DNA from: Pseudomonadota bacterium
GTDB lineage: Bacteria > Pseudomonadota > Gammaproteobacteria > Steroidobacterales > Steroidobacteraceae
Length of the DNA stretch: 64,000 nt
Reading direction: 5' to 3'
Assembly (NCBI GenBank): GCA_023433465.1
Contig: JAEZCR010000126.1
Span: forward strand, 4,254-68,253
The notes below the pieces were generated by a model. The model was not told where the DNA came from, made no database searches, and saw only the letters and a program-made list of their open reading frames with translations. The position numbers and the translations under genes were made by a program. Within the stretch, counting starts at the first letter, position 1, and every line of letters begins with the position of its first letter. Below are positions 9,283 to 17,810 of this stretch, one piece after another.

Positions 9283-9836
9283 TCCTGTCTCTCCTTGAAC
9301 ATGCGGCGGATGGATTCGAAACGCGTGACTCGTGCCCGGACGTAGAGGTGATAGGCGAGCGTCGCGCCCGCACAGACGGCCAGCTTGATCAGCCGCGCGA
9401 TGAAGACGTCATCGTCCCCCGGCGGCCAGGCCGCGTCCGCAGCCGCGGCAATCAGCGTCACCCCGAGCACGGCGTAAGTCGCGTACACGATGCGCAGCGA
9501 CTTGCGCGCGCGTGACAACGTGAGCTCGATCATTCCAGGGATCGAGTCGAGGCTGCCGATCAGCCGGCCGCGACGCGCCCAGATGCTGGCGGCCAGGCAC
9601 AAAGCCACGACCACGCCGAGGCCGACGCCCCGTGCAACTTGTCCCTGCAGCAGGTTCAGCAACACGACGAGACCGAGGAACAGGAACGACAGCACTTCCA
9701 GGACGAACCAGGTGCGGGATGCCCAGATGCGCCAGCGCAGTGAACCGCGCAACGCGCCAGTGGCGATCTGCACGAGCGGCGAGCTGGCCTGCCATTCCGA
9801 CTTCAGGTTCTGCCAGTCCGCGGATTCATGACTCAT
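9279..9836 (-). CDS. Small multi-pass membrane protein encoded with ECF sigma factor
   Basis: 185 residues from the ATG inside the sigma factor's 3-prime end (11-bp overlap). A soluble N-terminus (~residues 1-35, with DWQNLKSEWQ) is followed by about four hydrophobic helices near residues 37-58, 60-80, 115-130 and 140-160. I do not recognise a named domain. The position immediately after an ECF sigma gene, with overlapping frames, and a short cytosolic N-terminus before membrane helices are what one expects of an anti-sigma factor, but no zinc-binding H-C-C motif is present. The anti-sigma role is inference from context only. Confidence 0.7.
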   Translation of the reverse strand: MSHESADWQNLKSEWQASSPLVQIATGALRGSLRWRIWASRTWFVLEVLSFLFLGLVVLLNLLQGQVARGVGLGVVVALCLAASIWARRGRLIGSLDSIPGMIELTLSRARKSLRIVYATYAVLGVTLIAAAADAAWPPGDDDVFIARLIKLAVCAGATLAYHLYVRARVTRFESIRRMFKERQE

Positions 9837-10332
9837 GGGTGTCTTCCCCCAGTAGTTTGCGCAAGAGCACACGCGCCCGGCTCAGCCGCACGGCGACGAG
9901 GTCCTGAGATATTCCAAGCGACACGGCGACTTCTCCGGGTGTGAATCCCTCCAGCGTGAGGACGGCCGCCTCGCGGTACGTGAGCGGCAGACGCCGTACG
10001 GCCGCCAGCAGCCGATCGCGCTCGTCCGTGGCGATGACCTGGACCTCCGGTAACGCGCCGTGATCGAGCAGGTTCTCGTCGATCGACTGGTGCGCCGGCA
10101 CCCTGCTGTACCTGGCGACGTGCGAGATCGCGCGAAATTGCGCGATACGCGCCACGAAGGTCTTGAGCGAGCTTTCTCCACGGTGCGCCGGCAAGGCGCG
10201 CCACACCGCGAACAACACGTCCTGCGCCAGGTCACGGGCGAGCTCGCGGTTGTGCTCGTAGCTCGCACAGATACGGCCGATCATGGCCTGGTGCTCGCGG
10301 ACCAGGGCTTCGAAGTCCTTGCGGTGAGTCAT
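9826..10332 (-). CDS. ECF-type RNA polymerase sigma factor
   Basis: 168 residues, the usual size for the family. Region 2 spans about residues 5-72, including the core-binding and -10 helices (LARDLAQDVLFAVWRALP). Region 4 spans about 105-160, with the helix-turn-helix LTLEGFTPGEVAVSLGIS and SRARVLLRKLL. The start is the ATG giving MTHRKDFEAL; longer frames upstream run into the divergent oxidoreductase promoter. It heads an operon with a membrane protein and a beta-lactamase-fold lipoprotein. ECF factors direct polymerase to envelope-stress or nutrient promoters; the signal here is unknown. The 130 bp to the divergent gene should hold both promoters. Confidence 0.92.
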   Translation of the reverse strand: MTHRKDFEALVREHQAMIGRICASYEHNRELARDLAQDVLFAVWRALPAHRGESSLKTFVARIAQFRAISHVARYSRVPAHQSIDENLLDHGALPEVQVIATDERDRLLAAVRRLPLTYREAAVLTLEGFTPGEVAVSLGISQDLVAVRLSRARVLLRKLLGEDTHES

Positions 10333-10462
10333 CGGCCTAATAGTCCCCGGGGCGTGGAAAACCTTGCAAGGCACCTGCGGACGCGCGTGCGGCGAATCTC
10401 CTGGACGGATAAGCTGCGCTCCGGACCGCAGATTCTGGGCGGGCAGCCTGGAGAAACAGTAG

Positions 10463-12769
10463 ATGAGTACCTCACCGCGCGAAATCCCGCAGGCCATCCG
10501 TCTCGACCGCCGCCAGTTCCTCGGCGGACTCGGTGGCCTGGTGCTGATCGTCTCGGCGTCGAGCGTCGTGAAAGCGCAAGATGCTCCGAAGTACGGCGCG
10601 GACGGTATGCCGCACGGCACGGTCGACGATCCGCTCACCTTCGTGGCCATCGGCGAGGATGGCATCGTGACGGTCGTCGTGCACCGCTCGGAGATGGGCC
10701 AGGGTGTGCGCAGCGGCTTGCCGCTGATCGTCGCCGACGAGCTCGAGGCGGACTGGAGCCGCGTGCGCGTCCGGCAGGCGCCGGGAGACGAAGCCCGTTA
10801 CGGCAATCAGAACACCGACGGCTCGCGCAGCGTGCGCCATTTCTTCGATCCGATGCGCCGCTGCGGCGCCGCGGCACGCTCGATGCTCGAAGCGGCCGCT
10901 GCGGCACAGTGGAACGTGCCGGTGGATTCCGTGCGCGCGGTCAATCATGAAGTCGTGCACGCCGCGAGCGGACGCAAGCTCGGGTTCGGCGAGCTCGCCA
11001 AGGCGGCGGCCAAACTACCGGTGCCTCCGCGCGACACGTTGAAGCTCAAGGATCCGAAGGAGTTCCGTTACATCGGCAAGGAAGGCCAGCACCTGCTCGA
11101 TGGTCCGGACATCGCGCACGGGCGCGCGACGTTTGGCATCGACGTGCGGGTCGACGGCATGACGTACGCCGTCATCGCGCGCGCGCCGGTGCTCGGCGGC
11201 AAGGTGGCGAAGTTCGACGCGAGCGAAACACTGAAGATTCCCGGCGTGCTGAAAGTCGTGGAGATTTCCGGCACACCGATGCCGGCCGCGTTCCAGCCGC
11301 TCGCCGGCGTTGCCGTGATCGCGCGCGACACATGGACGGCCATCAAGGGCCGTCAGGCTCTCAAGATCGAGTGGAACGATGGTCCGCACGCCAGTTACGA
11401 CTCCGCCGCGTATCGCGCGCAGCTCGAGCAGGCGGTGCGCAAACCGGCCCAGGTCGTGCGCGAGGCCGGTGACGTGAACGCGGCGCTCGCCAAGGCCGCG
11501 CGCAAGGTCGAGGCCGAGTACTATCTACCTCACATCGCGCACGCGACGATGGAACCTCCCAACGCCACGGCGCGTATCGTCGACGGACAATGCGAGGTCT
11601 GGGCGCCGACCCAGGCGCCGCAGGGGCTGCGCGACGACGTCGCCAAGAAACTCGGCGTCCCGGCGGACAAGGTCACCGTGCACGTGACGATGCTGGGCGG
11701 CGGCTTCGGCCGCAAGTCCAAGCACGATTTCGCGTTGGAGGCCGTGACACTCTCGCAGCAGATGAACGGACAGCCCGTGCAGGTAATCTGGACGCGCGAG
11801 GACGATCTGCACCACGACTATTTCCACGCTGTGTCGGTGGAGCGCCTCGAAGCCGGACTCGACGCCCAGGGCAAGACCACCGCGTGGCTGCATCGCAGCG
11901 CCGCTCCCACGATCATTTCGAACTTCGCGCCGGATCCGAAACACAAGGCGACGTTCGAGCAGGGCATGGGACTCATCAACCTGCCTTTCCAGGTGCCGAA
12001 CCTGCGCATGGAGAATCCCGAAGCCGCCGCGCACACGCGCATCGGCTGGTTCCGGGCGGTGTACAACATCCCGCACGCCTTCGCGGTGCAATGCTTCGTG
12101 TCGGAACTCGCCGCAGCGGCTGGCCGCGATCATCGCGATTTCCTGCTCGATCTCATCGGACCCGCGCGGCGCATCGATCCCGCCACGCTCAACGACAACT
12201 GGAATTACGGCGAATCACCGAAGCTCTATCCCTTCGACACCGGCCGTCTGCGCCGCGTGATCGAGACCGCGACGCGCGAAGCCAACTGGGGACGCAAACT
12301 ACCCCAGGCAGAGGGCAAGCGTCGCGCCCTCGGACTCGCGGCTCACTACAGCTTCGTCAGCTACTCGGCTGCCGTGGTGGAAGTGGAAATCGGCAAGGAC
12401 GGCGAACTCGCGATTCCGCGGGTGGACATCGCGTTCGATTGCGGTCCGGTGGTTTATCCGGATCGTGTCCGCTCGCAGCTCGAGGGCGCGGTCATCATGG
12501 GCGTGAGCCTCGCCAGGTCGGGGCAGATCACGTTCGAAAAGGGCCGCGCGCAGCAGGACAATTTCCACACGTACACGTTGACGCGCATCAACGAGGCGCC
12601 GCGCGACATCCGCGTTCATCTGCTTCCGGCCACGGACTGGTCGATGCCACTGGGCGGCGTGGGCGAGCCCGGATTGCCGGCGGTCGCGCCCGCGCTGTGC
12701 AACGCCATCTTCGCCGCGACGGGCAAGCGCATCCGGCAGTTGCCGATCGGGGACCAGCTCGGGACGTGA
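10463..12769 (+). CDS. Xanthine dehydrogenase-family molybdopterin-binding subunit (isoquinoline 1-oxidoreductase beta type)
   Basis: 768 residues. A Tat signal is present (LDRRQFLGGLGGLVLIVSAS, residues 14-33). The mature protein has the IorB-like layout: an N-terminal FVAIGEDGIVTVVVHRSEMG segment, a second MoCo domain with GGGFGRKSKHDFALEA, and the catalytic-glutamate region GGVGEPGLPAVAPALCNAI near the C-terminus. It would hydroxylate aldehydes or N-heterocycles in the periplasm with a molybdopterin cytosine dinucleotide cofactor. These enzymes need a small [2Fe-2S] partner and usually a cytochrome; no such gene lies beside it, so the partner must be elsewhere. Divergent from the sigma factor. 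Full length with no frame problem. Confidence 0.9.
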   Translation: MSTSPREIPQAIRLDRRQFLGGLGGLVLIVSASSVVKAQDAPKYGADGMPHGTVDDPLTFVAIGEDGIVTVVVHRSEMGQGVRSGLPLIVADELEADWSRVRVRQAPGDEARYGNQNTDGSRSVRHFFDPMRRCGAAARSMLEAAAAAQWNVPVDSVRAVNHEVVHAASGRKLGFGELAKAAAKLPVPPRDTLKLKDPKEFRYIGKEGQHLLDGPDIAHGRATFGIDVRVDGMTYAVIARAPVLGGKVAKFDASETLKIPGVLKVVEISGTPMPAAFQPLAGVAVIARDTWTAIKGRQALKIEWNDGPHASYDSAAYRAQLEQAVRKPAQVVREAGDVNAALAKAARKVEAEYYLPHIAHATMEPPNATARIVDGQCEVWAPTQAPQGLRDDVAKKLGVPADKVTVHVTMLGGGFGRKSKHDFALEAVTLSQQMNGQPVQVIWTREDDLHHDYFHAVSVERLEAGLDAQGKTTAWLHRSAAPTIISNFAPDPKHKATFEQGMGLINLPFQVPNLRMENPEAAAHTRIGWFRAVYNIPHAFAVQCFVSELAAAAGRDHRDFLLDLIGPARRIDPATLNDNWNYGESPKLYPFDTGRLRRVIETATREANWGRKLPQAEGKRRALGLAAHYSFVSYSAAVVEVEIGKDGELAIPRVDIAFDCGPVVYPDRVRSQLEGAVIMGVSLARSGQITFEKGRAQQDNFHTYTLTRINEAPRDIRVHLLPATDWSMPLGGVGEPGLPAVAPALCNAIFAATGKRIRQLPIGDQLGT

Positions 12770-12849
12770 GCTTCGTTTCCACCCTCGAGTGACGGATTTT
12801 CGCCTCGCCGGCGTCTCCGTCTCGAATTCGTTCAACATGCGACGTGGCC

Positions 12850-13833
12850 ATGCAATACAAGACGCTCGGTAGAACCGGCTTCGATGTTTCGAGCGTCAGC
12901 TTCGGCGCGTGGGCCATCGGTGGCACCTGGGGTCGATTGGACGATGAAGAGGCCATGCGCTGCCTGCACTGCGCCCTCGATCTCGGCGTCAACTTCTTCG
13001 ACACGGCGGATGTCTACGGCGACGGACACAGCGAGCGGCTCCTGGCTCGCCTGCGACGGGAACGTCGCGATCCGTTCTGGGTGGCGACCAAGGTCGGCCG
13101 TCGTTCGAGTCCCCACGTCGCGGCCAGCTACTCGCGGGAGAACCTGACGAGTTACGTGGAGCGCTGCCTGCGGAATCTCGAAGCGGAAGCGCTCGATCTG
13201 GTGCAGCTTCATTGTCCGCCCACGGACGTGTACTACATGCCCGAGGTCTTCGGCGTGTTGGATGACCTCGTGAAGGCCGGGAAGATCCGCTTCTATGGCG
13301 CGAGCGTCGAGCGCGTCGAAGAGGGATTGAAGGCGCTGGAGTATCCCGCGCTGCAGACGCTGCAGGTGATCTTCAACATCCTGCGCCAGCGCCCGGCCGA
13401 GCTGCTGTTTCCGCGGGCGGCCGAGCGCAAGGTCGGCATCCTCGCGCGCCTGCCGCTTTCGTCCGGCATGTTGACCGGGAAACTGACGAGCGCCACGCGC
13501 TTTCATCCCGACGACCACCGCGCCTTCAACCGCGAAGGCGCGGCATTCGACAAGGGCGAGACCTTCTCCGGATTCGACTACGAGCGCGGTCTGCAGGTCG
13601 TCGAGAAGTTGCGCGCCCTGCTGCCGCCCGGCATGACGCTGCCCGAGCTCGCGCTGCGCTACATCGCCTCGTTTCCCGCCGTGACCTGCTCGATTCCCGG
13701 CGCGCGGCGCGTGGAGCAGGTGGAGCAGAACGTGGCCGCGGGAGCGAAGGGCCCCCTCGATGCCAGGCTGCTCTCCGCGCTGGCCAACCTCTACGCGACG
13801 GACGTCAAGCCTTTCGTTCACCAGCGCTGGTGA
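12850..13833 (+). CDS. Aldo/keto reductase
   Basis: 327 residues from ATG 12850; an in-frame GTG two codons upstream (12844) is an alternative. The N-terminal MQYKTLGRTGFDVSSVSFG is typical. The catalytic tetrad is visible: D51 and Y56 (FDTADVYG), K81 (VATKVG) and H121 (LVQLHCPP). The NADPH site is SIPGARRVEQVEQN near residue 280. It is a single-domain TIM-barrel, cytosolic NADPH-dependent carbonyl reductase of the AKR11/12/13-like open type; the substrate is not predictable. It sits 80 bp after the molybdenum hydroxylase on the same strand, so co-transcription is possible but not shown. Confidence 0.92.
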   Translation: MQYKTLGRTGFDVSSVSFGAWAIGGTWGRLDDEEAMRCLHCALDLGVNFFDTADVYGDGHSERLLARLRRERRDPFWVATKVGRRSSPHVAASYSRENLTSYVERCLRNLEAEALDLVQLHCPPTDVYYMPEVFGVLDDLVKAGKIRFYGASVERVEEGLKALEYPALQTLQVIFNILRQRPAELLFPRAAERKVGILARLPLSSGMLTGKLTSATRFHPDDHRAFNREGAAFDKGETFSGFDYERGLQVVEKLRALLPPGMTLPELALRYIASFPAVTCSIPGARRVEQVEQNVAAGAKGPLDARLLSALANLYATDVKPFVHQRW

Positions 13834-13977
13834 CCCAGCCCGCGACCGTCTATCTACTCGCGCCGGCGCATGGATGTGAGAATTCATCCGCTGCAATACG
13901 AGAACTGACAGCCTTCGGCGGTCCCCGATCGCCATGGCATGATCGATCCCGGAATCGTAACGACTCGAGAGACTCCC

Positions 13978-14904
13978 ATGCCCGCTACAAACAAATATGT
14001 GATCGCTTCCCGCGGCGTACTCGTCGCCCTGCTCTGCCTCTCCAGCCCGGCGCTCGCCCAGGAGCCGCCCAAGACGCCGATCGAAGCACCGCCGGAACCC
14101 AACGCCATCCCATTGAATACCGGTGGCGTCGAGGGACAGACGGCGCAGGAGACCTGGTACAAGCAGTGGGGAGATCCGTTCGTGCGCAACGTTTCGCGCG
14201 CGACGCTCACCCCGTTCCTGCCGAGCCCCGACAAGGCGAACGGCGCGGCCGTGATCGTCGCCCCCGGCGGGGGTTTTCGAATCCTCTCGATGGGCAACGA
14301 AGGCTGGGAAGTCGCGCAGGCCCTCAATGAAAGAGGTGTCGCGGCATTCGTATTGAAGTATCGCCTCCTGCCCACCGCGCCGGACTGGGAGGAGTTCAAC
14401 AAGGGCAACCCGCTCACCGCGCCTTCGCCGGGAGCGGCGGGCGGCGCCCCGCCCCGCTCGCCCGTCGCGCTGCCGCTCGAAGATGCGACCGCCGCCTTCA
14501 GGCTCGTACGTGCACGCGCGAAGGAATGGAAAATCGATCCCGACAGGATCGGCATGATGGGCTTCTCGGCCGGCGCCGGAACCACGATGGCCGCGACGCT
14601 GCAGTCGTCGGAGAACAAGCCGGCGTTCATCGCGCCTATCTACGGCGCGCAGCGCGCGGTGGAAGTCCCGGCCGACGCGCCGCCGATGTTCGTGGCGCTC
14701 GCCGCCGACGATCCGCTGTTCGGCAACAACGAATACGGCCTCATCACCGCGTGGAAGAAGGCGGGCCGGCCCGTGGAATTCCATCTCTATCAGAACGGCG
14801 GACATGGCTTCGGCCTCGGCAATCCGCCCAAGACCAGCACGGGGTGGTTTCCGCAGTTCATGTTGTGGCTGGAGTCGAATGGCATGCTGAAGGCGCGGAA
14901 CTGA
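13978..14904 (+). CDS. Exported alpha/beta hydrolase, acetyl-xylan-esterase-like
   Basis: 308 residues with a Sec signal peptide (RGVLVALLCLSSPALAQ, cleavage near residue 28). The fold shows an oxyanion segment GGGFRILSMGNEGW, the nucleophile elbow G-F-S197-A-G, an acid in LAADDPLFG and the catalytic His in NGGHGFGLG. It is close in style to the BD-FAE/xylan esterase group and to the esterase at 56630-57589 in this window. It is the first gene of the hemicellulose side-chain operon and probably removes acetyl or feruloyl groups from arabinoxylan. The start ATG follows GAGAGACTCCC. Acetyl specificity is inference from neighbours. Confidence 0.85.
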   Translation: MPATNKYVIASRGVLVALLCLSSPALAQEPPKTPIEAPPEPNAIPLNTGGVEGQTAQETWYKQWGDPFVRNVSRATLTPFLPSPDKANGAAVIVAPGGGFRILSMGNEGWEVAQALNERGVAAFVLKYRLLPTAPDWEEFNKGNPLTAPSPGAAGGAPPRSPVALPLEDATAAFRLVRARAKEWKIDPDRIGMMGFSAGAGTTMAATLQSSENKPAFIAPIYGAQRAVEVPADAPPMFVALAADDPLFGNNEYGLITAWKKAGRPVEFHLYQNGGHGFGLGNPPKTSTGWFPQFMLWLESNGMLKARN

Positions 14905-14921
14905 TCGGACTCCGGATTCAC

Positions 14922-15860
14922 ATGAACAACTCCACACACACGCGGCGCTCGTCGCTCGGGTTCTTCCTGGCTCTCGGCGCGATGCTTTTCACCGCCAGCG
15001 ACCCCGCGGCGGCGGGCGTCGAAGCGCGAGAGAAGATCGTCATCTCCGGAGCATCCGGCCAGCTCGGCGGATTGGTCGTGAAGGAACTGCTCGCGCGCGG
15101 CGTGCCCGCCGGCGATCTGATCCTCGTCAGCCGCACACCCGAGAAACTCGCCGAATTCGCGAAGATGGGCGCGGCGACGCGCTTCGGCGATTTCGCGAAG
15201 CCCGAATCGCTACCAACGGCATTCGCGGGCGGGACGAAGCTGCTGTTGATCAGCATCGGATTCGGTGCGGGCCCGCGGCCCGAGGCGCACAAGCGCGCGA
15301 TCGACGCGGCGGTCGCCGCGGGCGTCAAGCACATCGCCTACACGTCGTTCGTCGCGATCAGCAAGGGCGAGAAGACCGGGCTCGCGAGCGATCATTTCCA
15401 GACCGAGGAATTGATCCGGAGCAGCGGTGTCGCGTGGACGATGCTGCGCAACTCGATCTACGCGAACGGCCTCGTGCAGCAGGCGGCGAAGATGCTGGCC
15501 GAGGGCAAAGCCACGGTGTCGGATTCCGACTCCCGCATCGGCTACGTCACGCGCGAAGACTGCGCGGCCGCCGCCGCGGCCGTGCTCTCGACGCCAGGCC
15601 ACGAGAATCGCGTGTACGACATCACCGGACCCGAGCTGCTCGGTCCGCGCGAGATCGCCACGATCGCAAGCACGGTTGCCGGCAAGCCCGTCGAGCTGGT
15701 CGCCGCCGCGGCAAACGCGTCCGGCGCCCGCCGCGGATTCGGTGGACCCTCGATGGAGGTGACGAGCGATGACGTCGCGAAGCTCACGGGGAGACCGGCG
15801 ACGAGCGCGCGTGTATTGTTCGAGGCGCATCGCGATGAACTGGTGAACGGGGGGAGATGA
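14922..15860 (+). CDS. Exported NmrA-like NAD(P)-binding reductase (QorB type)
   Basis: 312 residues. After a hydrophobic signal (RRSSLGFFLALGAMLFTA), the Rossmann motif ISGASGQLGGLVVKELL and the HIAYTSFV segment are those of the NmrA/QorB atypical SDR family, which bind NADPH and either reduce quinones or sense redox state. Most homologues are cytosolic; the export signal here is odd but the ATG (14922) is the best start. It lies 17 bp after the esterase and overlaps the next gene by 4 bp, so it is part of the same operon. Its role in sugar release is unclear. Confidence is high for the family, low for function. Confidence 0.85.
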   Translation: MNNSTHTRRSSLGFFLALGAMLFTASDPAAAGVEAREKIVISGASGQLGGLVVKELLARGVPAGDLILVSRTPEKLAEFAKMGAATRFGDFAKPESLPTAFAGGTKLLLISIGFGAGPRPEAHKRAIDAAVAAGVKHIAYTSFVAISKGEKTGLASDHFQTEELIRSSGVAWTMLRNSIYANGLVQQAAKMLAEGKATVSDSDSRIGYVTREDCAAAAAAVLSTPGHENRVYDITGPELLGPREIATIASTVAGKPVELVAAAANASGARRGFGGPSMEVTSDDVAKLTGRPATSARVLFEAHRDELVNGGR

Positions 15861-17809
15861 TGCGAATGGTCCTGCGCGCTTCGACGGTACTTCTGACTCT
15901 CGCGACATGCGCCCCAGCCGTCGCCGCGCAGCCCGCACCGTCCTTCGCCGACGTGTTTGGTTCAGGCATGGTGCTGCCGCACGATGAGCCACTGATATTC
16001 ACCGGCCGGTCGGCGCCCGGCCGGAAACTCACGCTGCAGGTAGATAGTTCCACCTACACGACGAAGAGCGACTCGAACGGTAGCTGGCGAGTGACCGCCA
16101 AGCCGCTGCGGGCCGGCGGTCCTCACACGCTCACACTGGAGGATGAGCAGGGGGCCGGAGCGACGCTGACGGACGTGATGGCCGGAGAAGTCTGGCTGTG
16201 CTCGGGCCAGTCGAACATGGAATACCCAGTCGTCCGCTCCACCGACCAGCCCGCCGATGTGCTGCACGGTCATCCGTCCATTCGCCTGCTCGCGATCGCC
16301 CACCAGACCGCCGTGACGCCCCGCGAGGAATTCGGAAACAAACCTTCCTGGAAGGTCGCCGATGCCGAGACGATCAAACGCTTTTCGGCCGTCTGCTATT
16401 TCTTCGCCCACCGCAAGATTTCCGAGGAAGGAGTGCCCATCGGCCTGATCAACGCTTCGTGGGGCGGCGCATCGATCGAGCCCTGGATCGGCGAAGACAC
16501 GCTCGCACAGATGTCCGACTACCGCGGGCGCGTGGAACTGTTGAGGCAGTACCGATCCCAACCGCGCGCGGCGGAAGTGGCATTCGCCGGCGAATGGGTG
16601 AAGTGGTGGATGGCGAACTCCGCGATGGGTCCGGTCTGGGAGAAGGGCTTGCTGGACGGCAATGCCGAGTGGATAGACGCGCAGCTCATCGACTGGCGAA
16701 AGTTCCCGGACCCGCGGCTGGAGAAGTTCACCGGCAACCTGTGGTTCTCGAACCAGTTCGATCTCACCCAGCCGCAGAGCAGGAAGGGAGCGACCTTCGT
16801 GCTGGGAAAGATCGACGAGGTGGACACGACCTGGCTCAACGGCAAGTTCGTCGCCAATACCTTCGGTTATGGCACGCATCGCGAATATCGCCTCGATCCG
16901 GGATTGCTGCAGCCCGGCACCAACCAGTTCAGCGTGTTCGTCACGAGCACCTGGGAAGCCGGCGGGATGTATGGACCGGAAGCCGACGTCGGCATCCGCT
17001 TCGACGACGGCGAGTTCGTTCCGCTCGGCAAGGGATGGAAGTACCGCTTCGTGCCCAAGGAGACCGGCTATCCCCCGCGCACGCCGTGGGAAAGCGTCAC
17101 GGGCATCACCGGCATGTTCAACGGCATGATCGCGCCGCTGCGCTCCCTCGCGCCCACCGGGGTCATCTGGTACCAGGGCGAATCGAACGTCGACAAGGGC
17201 GACTATTCGCAACTGCTCCCCGGCCTGGTACGCGACTGGCGGCGGTGGTTCGGCCGCGAGGAGCTGCCGTTCATCGTCGTTCAGCTGCCTAACTACGGCG
17301 CCGTCCAGGCGCCGCCGGTGGAATCGCAATGGGCAAGCCTGCGCAACATCCAGCAGCAGGTCGCGCTGCGCGATCCGCGCGTGGGCCTCGTCGTCACGCA
17401 GGACGTGGGCGAGGACGCGGACATTCATCCGCGCCAGAAATACGTCGTCGCGCAGCGCGCATACGACGTGTCGAAGGCGCTCAAGGGAACTGGCGCGAAG
17501 AACGGCGTCGTGCCGCGCGTCGCGAAGTCGGGCACATCCTGGGCACTGGAATTCACGCCGGAGCTGACCACGAGCGACTCGAAGGAAAAACCCGTCACGG
17601 GATTCGCGCTGTGCGGAGCGGAGCCGAAGAGCTGCGTCGCGGCCGCCGCGAACCAGCGCGGCAGCCGCATCGAGCTCGACCGCGCCGCACTGCCGGGCGC
17701 AACCCGCGTGCGTTATTGCTGGTCGGACGGCGGCGTGTGCGAGCTCAAGGCGCGGAACGGCCTGCCCGTGGGATCGTTCGAGCTCGCCCTCGCCCCGGCA
17801 GGTAAATGA
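15857..17809 (+). CDS. Sialate O-acetylesterase-like SGNH hydrolase
   Basis: 650 residues with a Sec signal (VLLTLATCAPAVAAQ). The SGNH-hydrolase block I motif is W-L-C-S-G-Q-S119-N-M, with S119 as nucleophile. A beta-sandwich domain resembling a glycoside-hydrolase-2 jelly roll is inserted around residues 270-400, the usual arrangement in SASA-family esterases. The D-x-x-H dyad is visible in VGEDADIHPRQKY. It removes O-acetyl groups from sugars; in bacteria beside arabinofuranosidases this generally means xylan or arabinan rather than sialic acid. The ATGA overlap with the upstream reductase and the 1-bp gap to the epimerase show co-transcription. Confidence 0.9.
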   Translation: MMRMVLRASTVLLTLATCAPAVAAQPAPSFADVFGSGMVLPHDEPLIFTGRSAPGRKLTLQVDSSTYTTKSDSNGSWRVTAKPLRAGGPHTLTLEDEQGAGATLTDVMAGEVWLCSGQSNMEYPVVRSTDQPADVLHGHPSIRLLAIAHQTAVTPREEFGNKPSWKVADAETIKRFSAVCYFFAHRKISEEGVPIGLINASWGGASIEPWIGEDTLAQMSDYRGRVELLRQYRSQPRAAEVAFAGEWVKWWMANSAMGPVWEKGLLDGNAEWIDAQLIDWRKFPDPRLEKFTGNLWFSNQFDLTQPQSRKGATFVLGKIDEVDTTWLNGKFVANTFGYGTHREYRLDPGLLQPGTNQFSVFVTSTWEAGGMYGPEADVGIRFDDGEFVPLGKGWKYRFVPKETGYPPRTPWESVTGITGMFNGMIAPLRSLAPTGVIWYQGESNVDKGDYSQLLPGLVRDWRRWFGREELPFIVVQLPNYGAVQAPPVESQWASLRNIQQQVALRDPRVGLVVTQDVGEDADIHPRQKYVVAQRAYDVSKALKGTGAKNGVVPRVAKSGTSWALEFTPELTTSDSKEKPVTGFALCGAEPKSCVAAAANQRGSRIELDRAALPGATRVRYCWSDGGVCELKARNGLPVGSFELALAPAGK

Positions 17810-17810
17810 C

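Noticed and set aside
12832..14937. Very long open frame (about 700 codons) on the minus strand
   Set aside because: It runs antisense to the aldo/keto reductase and esterase genes, is rich in Arg/His/Gly and shows no domain; typical shadow frame of high-GC DNA.
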